Origin: Tabrizicola piscis
GTDB taxonomy: Bacteria; Pseudomonadota; Alphaproteobacteria; Rhodobacterales; Rhodobacteraceae
NCBI RefSeq assembly: GCF_003940805.1
Contig: NZ_CP034328.1
Span: 3,224,001-3,288,000, forward strand
Direction of reading: 5' to 3'
DNA: 64,000 nt
The notes beneath the pieces are model-generated. The model was not told the origin of the DNA. It ran no database searches and worked only from the letters and a program-made list of their open reading frames with translations. How positions within the stretch are numbered: position 1 is the first letter of the stretch; each line of letters starts with the position of its first letter. Position numbers and translations under genes: made by a program. Shown piece after piece: positions 42,234 through 51,356 of the stretch.

Positions 42234-44009
42234 ATGTCCGACAAAATCCGGCGCGGGGGTCGATGCGGCGGCCCACGCTCAGCCTTGTTCCTGGCACTTC
42301 TTACCTCAGGCCTTTGGAACGCCTCGGCGCCAGTTGGACTTGCACAGGTCGTCGCTGTCGAGGATTCCGCAAGCAGGGTCGAGGCTGTTGACGTCACGAT
42401 TGTGAACCCGAGTGCTGATACGGCTCTTAATGCCCGTATCATTGACCTCATCCGCCGGGAACTGCGGGCGTTTCCGGATGGCACCTTCTCTCGAGCGGCG
42501 GCTGAGCTCGCGTTGGCTCGGGTACGCCGGACCTCGCCTGTGACAGAGACAACGATCGACGTGACGCCGGGAGCAACCGGTGGCGTGATCGTCACAATAG
42601 GGGCAATACTTTCGGATGCGCGGGCCGCTGCTACCGAGCGCGGCTATATGCTGACCGGCGATCGCTCCGATCTGCCGGTACTGTATGACCGCAACGGAAC
42701 TTACATCGTCGGCAAGCTGGAGCTGCTGTCGATGGCGTACGCAAACAACAACGCGTGGTATGGCCGGCCAGACCTCTTCCTCAACGGCAATCCTTTGGTT
42801 TCAGGTGATCCTGCGGGTGCAGGTACTGACGCCTGGGTGGAAGGATTCATCCACGCCGGGATCTATGGCATCACGCCGCTGGGCGGGTCGGCGCAGCTTT
42901 ACGGCGGCCTGAGCGGCATCCTGAGCGGATCGACCGGCACTGAACTTTTCACGGATGCGACGCGGCTGCATTTCGGGATCGAGGACGCCTACATCGGAAT
43001 CGTGGGCGGCGACACCTCGGCCGAGGGGAACCGACTGGTCTGGAACCTGACAGCCGGGCGCAAGCGCTTTGCGATCGGCGAAGGCTTCCTGATCGCAAAC
43101 TCTGCCTCGAACGGGCAGGATCGTGCGGCGCTCCAGTCCAATCCCCGCTGGGCCGCCGACATGCTGGTTCTGGGGCAGGTTCGCTACAACGATACGTTAG
43201 TCGAGGCGTTCTATCTTGATCCGGATGAACTGCCCGTCGTGGACTCCCGGACCAAGATCGCCGGTCTGAACGCGGAAACACGGCTGGAAGGCGGCTGGCA
43301 GCTTGGTGCCACTTACCTCAGTGTGCTTGAAAGCGACTTCGGGTATTTTGCCACCACTCCGCCCGATCCGGCGACGGCGACCCTTGGTCGTGACGGGCTT
43401 GAGGTCTTCGACCTGCGGTTCCGCTGGCAGCCCGAGCAAAGCGGCCTGTTCGTGGTGGGCGAAGCCGCGTTGCAGCGCAACGACCGTTTCGACATGAAGG
43501 CTACGGGCATCATGGGAGAGGTCGGGTACAGCTTTGCGGACGCCAAGTGGCAACCGACCGTCAGCTATCGTCTCGCCCGGTTCTCTGGCGACGATCCTGC
43601 CACCGCCCGGTTCGAGCGGTGGGATCCGCTGCTGTCGGGCGGGAATGGTGAGCAATGGGTGCAGGGCATCAACCATTTCAAGGTGTTCCAGGACAGCAAC
43701 CTGATTGCTCACCGGCTTCAGTTCCGCCTGCGCCCCAGCCCCAAGATCGAGCTTGTGCCTCAGCTCTGGGTGTTCAAGGCGGACAGCACGACGAACCTCG
43801 GCGGCAATCCGGCCTTGTCCTTCCTCGGCGGGGCGGATCTGGCGACGGAAGTCAACCTGACGGCCAAGTGGTTCGTCTCAAAGAACACAATGTTGCAGGG
43901 ACATGTCGCGGCGACATTCCCGTCATCAGACCTGAACGCAGCATCGGGTGTGACCGGTGATATCGACCCGTGGGTCAGCGCGATGGTTTTCCTGCGCGTT
44001 GCCTTTTGA
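42234..44009 (+). CDS. Outer-membrane beta-barrel protein with an N-terminal POTRA-like part
   Basis: This 591-residue protein starts at the ATG at 42234 behind GGGGGAG. A signal segment (about 15-38, SALFLALLTSGLWNASAPVGLAQ) is followed by a small alpha/beta domain (about 50-120, VTIVNPSADTALNARIIDLIRRELRAFP) like a POTRA or ShlB-type plug. The rest has alternating aromatic strands typical of a porin and ends in VFLRVAF, the C-terminal Phe used by the BAM machinery. It resembles alginate-export or carbohydrate-type porins. It heads the cargo operon. The substrate is unknown. Confidence 0.75.
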   Translation: MSDKIRRGGRCGGPRSALFLALLTSGLWNASAPVGLAQVVAVEDSASRVEAVDVTIVNPSADTALNARIIDLIRRELRAFPDGTFSRAAAELALARVRRTSPVTETTIDVTPGATGGVIVTIGAILSDARAAATERGYMLTGDRSDLPVLYDRNGTYIVGKLELLSMAYANNNAWYGRPDLFLNGNPLVSGDPAGAGTDAWVEGFIHAGIYGITPLGGSAQLYGGLSGILSGSTGTELFTDATRLHFGIEDAYIGIVGGDTSAEGNRLVWNLTAGRKRFAIGEGFLIANSASNGQDRAALQSNPRWAADMLVLGQVRYNDTLVEAFYLDPDELPVVDSRTKIAGLNAETRLEGGWQLGATYLSVLESDFGYFATTPPDPATATLGRDGLEVFDLRFRWQPEQSGLFVVGEAALQRNDRFDMKATGIMGEVGYSFADAKWQPTVSYRLARFSGDDPATARFERWDPLLSGGNGEQWVQGINHFKVFQDSNLIAHRLQFRLRPSPKIELVPQLWVFKADSTTNLGGNPALSFLGGADLATEVNLTAKWFVSKNTMLQGHVAATFPSSDLNAASGVTGDIDPWVSAMVFLRVAF

Positions 44010-44037
44010 GCCGACTTCCAAAAATTAGGAGAATATC

Positions 44038-45054
44038 ATGGAAAGACGTGACGTACTTAAGGGAATGACCCTCGCGGCGGGCGCCGTCGTGGCAGCAAAG
44101 GAAGTTCTGACGCCAACACCGGCTGAGGCTCAGGTCTCGGGCGGAAGACCGGAAGGTAACGCTGCGCTCGGCATCACCCCGGTTGACGCCGACTACTTCA
44201 TTCCGGGCCGCTTTGCCGGCAAGACGTTCATCGTAACTGGATCGGCCCGGGGGATGGGTGCTGCCGCCGCGATCCGGCTGGCCCGTGAGGGGGCCAATGT
44301 CATCGGCGTGGACTGGATCAAGGACCTGGGCGAGGCAACCCACCAAGCGATCCTCGCGGCGGGCGGCAAGTCGGTCTTTGTCTATGGCGACGTCGCCGAA
44401 CCAGCCGTGGCGCAGGCCGCGGTGGATCGGGCGGTTTCGGCCTTCGGGGGGCTGGACGGGGCCATCAACAACGCCGGTGTGATGGACGGTGTCTTCTCGG
44501 GCGATGAGCCCGACTATGCCACGCAGAAGCCGCTGGTCTTTGCGCGGATTCACGAAGCGACCGACGAGTATTGGAACAACGTCTTCCGGACCAATGCGAC
44601 CGGTGTCTTCATGTGCATGCGCGCCCAGTTGCGCCAGATGGTCGCACAGGCCCGCGGCGGCGCGATCGTCAACGTCGGCTCGATCGCCGGGATGACCGGG
44701 CTTTCCGGAAACCCGGCCTATGTCGCATCAAAACATGCCGTGAGCGGCCTTACAAGGAACGCGGCAATCGACTATGCGCCCTATGGCATCCGGGTGAACT
44801 CGGTCAACATGGCGGCCACCGATACGCCGATGGTCGCACGTGCCGGGGTGCTGGTTGCAGCGTCCGCCGCAGATGCGATCGGCCCGACCATGGGGCGGAT
44901 CAAGATCGACAGCATTCTTGCCTATACAGACAAGACCCACCGTTCTGCCACCGTGGGCGAACAGGTGTCGATGATGCTGTTCCTGCTGTCGCCAGAGGCT
45001 TCGAACTTCACCGGCGGCATCTATGCGACCGATGGCGGCTGGACGGCCTACTGA
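44038..45054 (+). CDS. Tat-exported SDR family oxidoreductase
   Basis: This 338-residue short-chain dehydrogenase has a Tat-type signal at the N-terminus ([22 protein letters not shown]). The Rossmann motif is [14 protein letters not shown] follows, and the catalytic residues are Ser in NVGSIAG and Tyr/Lys in [11 protein letters not shown]. The C-terminus, [15 protein letters not shown], is standard. An exported NAD(P)-binding SDR is unusual because the cofactor must be carried in the folded enzyme through Tat. It lies 28 bp after the porin gene with AGGAG upstream. Confidence 0.85.
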   Translation: MERRDVLKGMTLAAGAVVAAKEVLTPTPAEAQVSGGRPEGNAALGITPVDADYFIPGRFAGKTFIVTGSARGMGAAAAIRLAREGANVIGVDWIKDLGEATHQAILAAGGKSVFVYGDVAEPAVAQAAVDRAVSAFGGLDGAINNAGVMDGVFSGDEPDYATQKPLVFARIHEATDEYWNNVFRTNATGVFMCMRAQLRQMVAQARGGAIVNVGSIAGMTGLSGNPAYVASKHAVSGLTRNAAIDYAPYGIRVNSVNMAATDTPMVARAGVLVAASAADAIGPTMGRIKIDSILAYTDKTHRSATVGEQVSMMLFLLSPEASNFTGGIYATDGGWTAY

Positions 45055-45063
45055 CCTGAAAAG

Positions 45064-45091
45064 GGGGGCGCCGACAGAAACCGACGCCCCC
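45064..45091 (+). promoter_or_regulatory. Intercistronic hairpin after the SDR gene
   Basis: The arms GGGGGCG (45064-45070) and CGCCCCC (45085-45091) form a stem around CCGACAGAAACCGA, 10 bp past the SDR stop codon. No T-tract follows, so it is probably an attenuator or mRNA stabiliser within the cargo operon. Confidence 0.5.
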
Positions 45092-45127
45092 ACTTCGCCC
45101 TACAGACGGAGGCCTTAGGTAGAAACG

Positions 45128-45523
45128 ATGCAAACACGACGCAGTTTCCTCGGCTTTGGCTGCATGGCTCTCTTGGCCTCGCCTGCCTTGGCAAAAAGGG
45201 GAGACTGGGTGCTCCTTGGCATGCGCCGGATCAACCTCTTGAAGGAACGGGATCTGATTTATGTCGGGCTGAACGCGGGCCTTTTCACGGGACTCAAGTT
45301 GCAAGTCGCGGCAAGCGGCGTTTTCATGGAAAGCCTTTCGGTCCGCTTTGTGAATGACGACAAGGTGGATCTTCCAGTGCGCGACTTCATCAAGGCGGGC
45401 GGAGAGACCCGCGAGATCCTTTTGCCTGGTCTGGTCCGCGCTATTCGCGTGGTAGATATGAGGTATCGGAAGATACCGACGGGAGGAGTGGCAGAGGTGA
45501 GCGTTCTTGGGCGCCAAGCCTGA
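45128..45523 (+). CDS. Small secreted protein, DUF2541-like
   Basis: This 131-residue protein begins MQTRRSFLGFGCMALLASPALA, a signal that fits either Sec or Tat (RRSF). The mature part is all-beta: WVLLGMRRINLLKERDLIYVG, LKLQVAASGVFMESLSVRFVND, VDLPVRDFIKAGGETREILLPG. The pattern resembles DUF2541 (YaaI-type) periplasmic proteins, whose role is unknown; the match is only moderate. Its 3' end overlaps the start of the next gene by 17 bp. Confidence 0.65.
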   Translation: MQTRRSFLGFGCMALLASPALAKRGDWVLLGMRRINLLKERDLIYVGLNAGLFTGLKLQVAASGVFMESLSVRFVNDDKVDLPVRDFIKAGGETREILLPGLVRAIRVVDMRYRKIPTGGVAEVSVLGRQA

Positions 45524-47204
45524 CACTGGCGGGGCGACCCGTCCCTTCTTCGCCTGGATCTGGGCACGGGTTCGGACCCTATCAGGATTGGGTCTGGTCA
45601 TCGCTGCGCTCTTCATGGCGGCGGCGCTGACACCCAGCCTGATCCCCCGCAGCGCAGTCCTCCAGGGCGTTCTCTGCGGTCTCAGCCTGATCGCGGGCTA
45701 TGCGATTGGGGGCCTTGCAAGGCTTGTCTGGCAGGGGCTGGGGCTGCCGCAATTTTCTGACCGGGTAAAGCGCTTGCTGTTGCTGGGTTCGGGCCTGTTT
45801 GCGGCGGGGCTCGTTCTTGCCAGCTTGTGGCTATCGCTCGGTTGGCAGAATGACATCCGCCTGTCGATGGGCCTTGCCCCCGAACAGTCGGGGCGGCTGA
45901 TCCTTGTGCTGGCCATTGCCCTTGCCGTGGCTTCGGTCCTGTTGCTTCTGTCGCGGCTTTTCCTGAAAGTGGCGCGTCTGGTGGAAGGCCGCGCAAACCG
46001 GTTCCTGTCGCGGCGTCTCGCCTGGATGTTGGGCGTGGGAACCGCAGCCTTTTTGTTCTGGTCGATCGGCAACGGTATCCTAGTGTCGCGGGTTCTGGCA
46101 GTCATGGACAGCGCCTATGCCGCAATTGATGCCACGATTCAAACTGACATCGCCCCGCCAGCCGATCCCATCAAGACCGGCAGCGCCGCTTCGTTGGTCG
46201 ATTGGCAAGGGATCGGCCACGAGGGCCGGAACACCGTTGCGGCATGGCCGACGGCTGCCGATATCACGGCCCTTTCAGGCGCTGCGGCGCTGGAGCCGAT
46301 CCGGGTCTATGTCGGCCTGAATTCGGCTGCCGATGTCGAGGTGCGCGCCGAAATGGCGCTCGCCGAACTGCTGCGTGTGGGGGCGTTCGACCGCAGCCTT
46401 CTGGTTATTGCCACACCGACAGGCACCGGCTGGGTCGACCAGGCCGGAATGGCGCCGCTTGAGATTCTGCATGGCGGCGACGTCGCATCGGTTTCGGTCC
46501 AGTACTCCTACCTGCCCAGTTGGCTTTCCCTGCTTGTCGCGCCCGAATACGGCAGGAGTACCGCACGCGCTGTCTTCCGGAAGGTCTATGGCCATTGGGC
46601 CAGTCTTCCAGCTGATGAGCGCCCCCGACTGTTTCTGTTCGGGCTCAGCCTTGGCGCCCTGAACTCCAGCCTGTCGGCAGATCTTCTGGACGTCATCGAG
46701 GATCCCTTCGACGGCGCCTTGTGGGTGGGCCCGCCGTTCGCCAGCCAAGCATGGCGCGATGCGACCGCTGGCCGCGATCCTGTAAGCCCAGTGTGGCGGC
46801 CGGTGTTCCGGGACGGGCGCATCCTACGTTTTGCCAATCAGGGCACAGGCTTTTTGCAGCCCGACGAAGATCCCGAAGACTGGGGACGGCTTCGTATCGG
46901 CTATTTGCAGTATCCGGGGGACCCGATAACCTTTTTTGCTCCAGACAGCCTGCTGCACGAACCTGAATGGCTTAAAGAGCCGCGTGGGCCCAACCTGCCG
47001 CCGGGCCTGCGCTGGTATCCCATCGTGACCACACTTCAGGGCCTGCTGGACGTTGTTACTGCCACACAACCCCCTCCCGGACATGGCCACGTCTATGCCG
47101 CGTCAGACTACTTGAAAGCATGGACGGACCTGACCGCACCAGTGGGCTGGCAGGCCGACGGCATGGCCAGGATCGGCTACGCCCTCCGTGAGCGCGGGCT
47201 CTAA
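45507..47204 (+). CDS. Membrane alpha/beta hydrolase (Abhydrolase_9 type)
   Basis: This 565-residue protein has four to five N-terminal TM segments (about 28-190) followed by a soluble alpha/beta-hydrolase domain. The C-terminal domain has VYVGLNSAADVEVRAEMALAEL, TPTGTGWVDQAG, FLFGLSLGALNSS (nucleophile elbow G-L-S-L-G, Ser) and WVGPPFAS. These are the marks of the PF10081-type membrane hydrolases known from actinobacteria and alphaproteobacteria. The substrate is unknown, but a lipid or envelope ester is plausible from the anchor. It is cotranscribed with the DUF2541-like gene. Confidence 0.82.
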   Translation: MGAKPDTGGATRPFFAWIWARVRTLSGLGLVIAALFMAAALTPSLIPRSAVLQGVLCGLSLIAGYAIGGLARLVWQGLGLPQFSDRVKRLLLLGSGLFAAGLVLASLWLSLGWQNDIRLSMGLAPEQSGRLILVLAIALAVASVLLLLSRLFLKVARLVEGRANRFLSRRLAWMLGVGTAAFLFWSIGNGILVSRVLAVMDSAYAAIDATIQTDIAPPADPIKTGSAASLVDWQGIGHEGRNTVAAWPTAADITALSGAAALEPIRVYVGLNSAADVEVRAEMALAELLRVGAFDRSLLVIATPTGTGWVDQAGMAPLEILHGGDVASVSVQYSYLPSWLSLLVAPEYGRSTARAVFRKVYGHWASLPADERPRLFLFGLSLGALNSSLSADLLDVIEDPFDGALWVGPPFASQAWRDATAGRDPVSPVWRPVFRDGRILRFANQGTGFLQPDEDPEDWGRLRIGYLQYPGDPITFFAPDSLLHEPEWLKEPRGPNLPPGLRWYPIVTTLQGLLDVVTATQPPPGHGHVYAASDYLKAWTDLTAPVGWQADGMARIGYALRERGL

Positions 47205-47237
47205 GGGGCAGCAGAAACACATGAAGGAACCGATACA

Positions 47238-47753
47238 ATGACAAACCGCATCGTCCTGTTCGTCGCCGGCGCGATCTGTCTTCTGGGGGGGCTGATCGCA
47301 GTATTCAATCCGCTGGCGGCCAGTTTTACCGCGGAACAGATCGCAGGCTGGCTGTTCCTGTTCGCGGGCGTGGTCCAGGCCTTTGCCGCGTTTCGCGAGG
47401 GCTGGTCCCTCCGCGCGTTGCTGACCGGGCTTCTTGGAGCTTTCGGCATTCTGGTCGGCCTGTCGCTTGTGGCCCGGCCACTGGAAGGCATCATCGCGCT
47501 GACCTGGCTGGTCGCGATCTTCTTCTTGGTTTCTGGCGTGGTCAAAGTCTTGCTGTCATGGCCGCTGCGCAGCACACAGTTCTTCTGGCTCTTGCTTGGA
47601 TCCGGGGCCCTGTCAGCGATCCTTGGCGTCATGATCCTGGCGGGATTGCCTGCGTCGGCTGGGATCGTTCTGGGAACAATGCTTGCGATTGATCTGATCT
47701 CCAGCGGTGTCGCGCTGATTGCGCTTGGCATTGCAACGGGGCGCTCCACCTGA
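47238..47753 (+). CDS. HdeD-family (DUF308) membrane protein
   Basis: This 171-residue protein has six short TM segments in HdeD style: IVLFVAGAICLLGGLIAVFNP, IAGWLFLFAGVVQAFAAF, LRALLTGLLGAFGILVGLSLV, IIALTWLVAIFFLVSGVVKV and so on. HdeD proteins are linked to acid resistance in Escherichia coli, but their mechanism is unclear. It follows the hydrolase by 33 bp in the cargo operon. Confidence 0.88.
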   Translation: MTNRIVLFVAGAICLLGGLIAVFNPLAASFTAEQIAGWLFLFAGVVQAFAAFREGWSLRALLTGLLGAFGILVGLSLVARPLEGIIALTWLVAIFFLVSGVVKVLLSWPLRSTQFFWLLLGSGALSAILGVMILAGLPASAGIVLGTMLAIDLISSGVALIALGIATGRST

Positions 47754-47766
47754 GGTTCGCGTCGTG

Positions 47767-48096
47767 ATGGGGTTTGGCCGCAGCCTTTCGGGCGTGACTG
47801 TCGGTCTGGTTCGCGGTCTGCGCGAACCTGGAGTGCGGGCCCTGCTCGCATTGACACTTGCGCTGATCGGCTGCGCCACAATCGCCTATCGCCTCCTGGA
47901 AGGTTGGCGCTGGATTGATGCGCTCTACTTCTCGGTCGTGACCATCGCGACCGTCGGCTATGGCGACCTTGCGCCCAAGACCGACGGAGGAAAACTCTTC
48001 ACCGTGTTCTACATCATGGGTGGCATAGGACTTTTCGTATCCTTCGCCAGCGCGCTGTCCCGTCAGATCATCGAGAATGCAAGAAGAGAAAAGTGA
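47767..48096 (+). CDS. Two-TM potassium channel family protein
   Basis: This 109-residue protein has TM1 (about 23-42, VRALLALTLALIGCATIAY), a pore helix and selectivity filter in IDALYFSVVTIATVGYGDLAPKTDGGK (TVGYGD), and TM2 (about 78-98, LFTVFYIMGGIGLFVSFASAL). It has no RCK or other ligand domain, so it is a minimal KcsA-like pore. The ATG at 47767 is used; a GTG directly before it is also possible. It follows hdeD by 13 bp. Confidence 0.87.
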   Translation: MGFGRSLSGVTVGLVRGLREPGVRALLALTLALIGCATIAYRLLEGWRWIDALYFSVVTIATVGYGDLAPKTDGGKLFTVFYIMGGIGLFVSFASALSRQIIENARREK

Positions 48097-48274
48097 TTAG
48101 AACCGATGGCTCTGATGATTTGGTCCCTCACCGACAGAACATATGCGTCGCCTAGCAGCGCGTTCGCGGCCAGAATCAGTCTTGCGGCGGGCAGACCCAA
48201 GGGCAACGGGGCTGGCTCGGCAGAAAACCGTCCCCGGCATCATCATCTCCTCGGATCAAGTTCCGGAAATCGCC

Positions 48275-49933
48275 ATGGCTGACCAGAACACCTCTCTCGT
48301 GAACGACGTGAAAAGGCCGGGCGGAGTGGTTTTATCCGCGCCGTCACCGGCACATCAGCCTGGAGTCTTGACAGACATGGCAACAGCGCATGGCCTACCC
48401 GAACGTAACCCCTTCCTGTCGTCCGACATCTACGGTGTTACGCATGTCAACCCGGCACAGCAAAACAGCATTCCTTACAGAATCCCCCTCAGGGTCCGCA
48501 TTGTCGATCTGGGCGCGTTGAACCCAGTCTGGGGTGGGCCGGTCAACAACGCCACCTACTCCTCGGCTATGCCTGGATACTTCTGGTCGGTCGCAACGGA
48601 TCGTGTCGCGCTGATTGATGCCCGCGACGGTCGATGGGAGATGGTAGCGGACATCGACCTGCCGGGGGCAGCCCGACGGTCACAAGAGGCGCTTCGGCAG
48701 ATCGTGGACTTCGAGTATCGCGACATTGATTCTGCCGAAGCCCATCTGAAGACGATCCTTGGCAATGAGCCCGGGACTGTGCTGCCCGCAGGAGTCTATT
48801 CGCTGGTCAGCAACAAGGACCTTGTCTACTGCAATGCCGACACGACGGTTTCGGCCATCGGACTTGTGGACCGCGCTGATGTGTCCAGAGGGCTGGAAGT
48901 AAAGGCGCAATTCGATACGGCGACCATCATTCCGCCCTCCAGCGTCATGGGTGAGGAACCGCGTGTCGGATTGGTGGGCATGAACATGACCTATGACGGC
49001 CATGTCGTGGTCGGGGCGCTGAACGGTGTCTCCGTGATCGACGCTGCACTGACCAAAGGCCAGTTCGTCAGCTTCGGTGACGACAATCAGATGGCCACTA
49101 ACTCGCTGGCAGTCGATGCGGGTGGAGGCATCTATGTCGCAACTGGCTCGAAAACACCGCGGCGACCCGGCGTGATGCGAAAGCTAGTCTGGACTGGCGA
49201 GCGCTTGTCTGCCGATCCCGTCGATGGGGCTTGGACGGCAGAGTATGATGGTGGCGATTGGCCTCCTGCGATCAAAGCCGGGACCGGAACCGGATCGACG
49301 CCTACACTGATGGGTTTTGGCGAAGGTGAGGACAAGCTCGTCCTGATCACCGATGGATCGAACCGGATGAAACTTGTCGCGTTCTGGCGCGACGAGATCC
49401 CTACTGATGCACGGGCGGTCGAGGGCGCCCTGTCGCCTCGGATCGCCCATCAAATCCCAGTCCGCGCCGGAATTTCCGAGGAACGCCCATGGCTGCAGTC
49501 GGAGCAGACAATCATTGTCTTGGGCACAGGGGCCTTCGTGGTGAACAACCTGATCGAGGAAGGCCACCCCGACCGCATCATCGATGTCTTGACAGTTGGT
49601 CCGGTGCACGCGCCACCGCGAGGCGTCGAAAAGATCGTCTGGAACCAGACCGACAGGCGGTTCTATTCGGCCTGGGCGCGTGGCGACGTAGTTTCGGTCA
49701 GCATGGTGCCTTTGGCAAGCTCCGGAGCCGGAGCCGTCTTTGTGAACGGATACAGCCCCGAGGACGGATGGGAAGTCACCGGGTTGGACTGGGAAACCGG
49801 AAAGACAGTCGCGCGCACCATTTTTGGACAGGACAACAAGGGCAACGGCGCATATGCGATCCTTCAGTTCCTGGCAAACGGTGACATGCTCTTCAACTCC
49901 ATAGTCGGGCCATTCCGCATTCCGGCTGTTTAG
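48275..49933 (+). CDS. Hypothetical beta-propeller-like protein
   Basis: This protein is 552 residues from the ATG at 48275; the frame is open to 48143 but without protein-like sequence. It has no signal peptide. The body has repeated beta-blade motifs (GMNMTYDGHVVVGALNGVSVID, NSLAVDAGGGIYVATGSK, KLVLITDGSNRMKLVAFWRD, KIVWNQTDRRFYSAWARGDVVSVSMVPL) as in six- or seven-bladed propellers. No catalytic motif is recognised. It ends the cargo operon after the potassium channel gene, with a larger gap of 178 bp, so it may have its own promoter. Confidence 0.7.
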   Translation: MADQNTSLVNDVKRPGGVVLSAPSPAHQPGVLTDMATAHGLPERNPFLSSDIYGVTHVNPAQQNSIPYRIPLRVRIVDLGALNPVWGGPVNNATYSSAMPGYFWSVATDRVALIDARDGRWEMVADIDLPGAARRSQEALRQIVDFEYRDIDSAEAHLKTILGNEPGTVLPAGVYSLVSNKDLVYCNADTTVSAIGLVDRADVSRGLEVKAQFDTATIIPPSSVMGEEPRVGLVGMNMTYDGHVVVGALNGVSVIDAALTKGQFVSFGDDNQMATNSLAVDAGGGIYVATGSKTPRRPGVMRKLVWTGERLSADPVDGAWTAEYDGGDWPPAIKAGTGTGSTPTLMGFGEGEDKLVLITDGSNRMKLVAFWRDEIPTDARAVEGALSPRIAHQIPVRAGISEERPWLQSEQTIIVLGTGAFVVNNLIEEGHPDRIIDVLTVGPVHAPPRGVEKIVWNQTDRRFYSAWARGDVVSVSMVPLASSGAGAVFVNGYSPEDGWEVTGLDWETGKTVARTIFGQDNKGNGAYAILQFLANGDMLFNSIVGPFRIPAV

Positions 49934-49975
49934 GTTCCGGACACATGCACAGACCACGACCTGAATACGCGCGGC

Positions 49976-51175
49976 CTATCGGTCCGGGAAAAGTCCCGGC
50001 ATCCAGTCGCTTGCCAGCCTCGCCGGAAAGCTCAGCCGCAACGGCGCGCGTTGGGTGAATGACTTCAGCGCCCCCACCGCCAGCAGTTCCGCCGTGACCT
50101 TTCGCGCCTGGCGGTCGCTGACGGCGAGAAGGCCGGGCAGTGCCCCGCGTTCAACTTCGCCGGACATCAGCGCTTCGCGCATGACGATATCTGCGCCCTT
50201 AGTCAGCGTGCCCTTGGCCATCTCGGTTTTGCACCAAGTCATGATCCGCTCTCGCAGGCGTTGTGGTTGCATCAAGGTTTCCATGAAGCGGACTTGGTCG
50301 ATGCAGGCTTCAAGGAAGAAGCTTGCGAATTCGGCCAGGCGCTGTTCGGATAGGTTTCCTCGGCCATCAGCGCCGCCATGGCGGGGTTCGTCGGCGGCCA
50401 TAAGGCGCTGCTTGTATTCTGCATCCCGGCGGGCGAGGCCTCGCGCAGCGGACCAGAGGCCATCGGAGCCGACGGTGTCGCGCAGCATGGCATGGGCGAC
50501 CATTCGCGAGACGCGGCCGTTCAGGTCAACGAACGGGTGAACCCAGACAAGGCGATGATGGGCACAGGCGGTGGCGATGATCGCGCCGCTTCGGCCCTGA
50601 AGCCCGTACATCTTGCGCATGTGCGCCAGAAGGCGCGGCACAGCGCCAGGGCTGGGGGCGACGTGCTTGCCGACCTGGACAAAGTCCGTGCGAAATTCGC
50701 TGGGGACAATAGGAAGCTCTGTGCCGTCCGGCCTGTGCACGACGAGCAATTCCGGCGGCAGGTTCCGGCAGAAGCGACGGTGGATTTCGCGCAAGCTGTC
50801 CGGGGCAAGCGGGTGGTCGGTCAGGCCGCCCGTGTCGATCCAGCGCTGCACCTCGATGTGGGCAACGGCCTCGAGCTGCAGGTTCCGTTTCTCGGCGTCG
50901 GCGCTGAAATCCTTGTTCAGGGCGCGCTCGATGTCGATCGGGTGGGTGTTGTGACCCTCGATCAGGTTCGAGTAGTAGCAGTTCATCGATCTGACGAGAT
51001 CGGCCAGCGGCGCGCGGATGCCTTCGGGTAGAGACGACCGCAGCCCTGACGACTGGCTCGCCAGTTCAACGGCTAGGTCGTTCAGTGGCGCCCGATACTT
51101 TGACGCTTCTTCAGGGATCAGCGGTTCGACGATGGTTATCGCCTCGCCCTTGTCTGCTATGGTGTCGGTCGACAT
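49976..51175 (-). CDS. Fic family protein (class II, self-inhibited)
   Basis: This 399-residue Fic protein carries the active-site loop HPFVDLNGRVSR (about 213-224), the AMP-transferase signature. The N-terminal inhibitory helix has SNLIEG (about 69-74), the [S/T]xxxE[G/N] motif that blocks ATP binding in class II Fic proteins. The C-terminal 100 residues include a winged-helix region (ALPGLLAVSDRQARKVTAELLAVGALKSF) that may bind DNA or target proteins. It could be a regulator, a toxin or a defence protein. It is convergent with the cargo operon and upstream of the mob block on the same strand as mob. Confidence 0.9.
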   Translation of the reverse strand: MSTDTIADKGEAITIVEPLIPEEASKYRAPLNDLAVELASQSSGLRSSLPEGIRAPLADLVRSMNCYYSNLIEGHNTHPIDIERALNKDFSADAEKRNLQLEAVAHIEVQRWIDTGGLTDHPLAPDSLREIHRRFCRNLPPELLVVHRPDGTELPIVPSEFRTDFVQVGKHVAPSPGAVPRLLAHMRKMYGLQGRSGAIIATACAHHRLVWVHPFVDLNGRVSRMVAHAMLRDTVGSDGLWSAARGLARRDAEYKQRLMAADEPRHGGADGRGNLSEQRLAEFASFFLEACIDQVRFMETLMQPQRLRERIMTWCKTEMAKGTLTKGADIVMREALMSGEVERGALPGLLAVSDRQARKVTAELLAVGALKSFTQRAPLRLSFPARLASDWMPGLFPDR

Positions 51176-51207
51176 GGTGCCCCTTGATGCACTGCTTACT
51201 GGCCCTG

Positions 51208-51346
51208 TTCGAGTTCCGGTTCATGTTCCGGATTCGGCGAGGAGCTTAGCGCACTTAACATCAATAAAATAGAGAAAAAAGCTGCGGTCAGATCGCAGAG
51301 AAAGCCCGTTCTCTTCCGCTAAAAGTTCCGTTTCGAGTTCCGGTTC
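51208..51346. repeat. 15-bp direct repeat and related GTTCCGG boxes upstream of fic
   Basis: TTCGAGTTCCGGTTC occurs at 51208-51222 and 51332-51346, with shorter GTTCCGG/GTTCCGT boxes near 51224 and 51324. They lie in the 181-bp gap between fic and the relaxase gene end. They could be binding sites for the winged-helix part of the Fic protein or iteron-like repeats. Confidence 0.6.
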
Positions 51347-51356
51347 TGGGGTGGCC

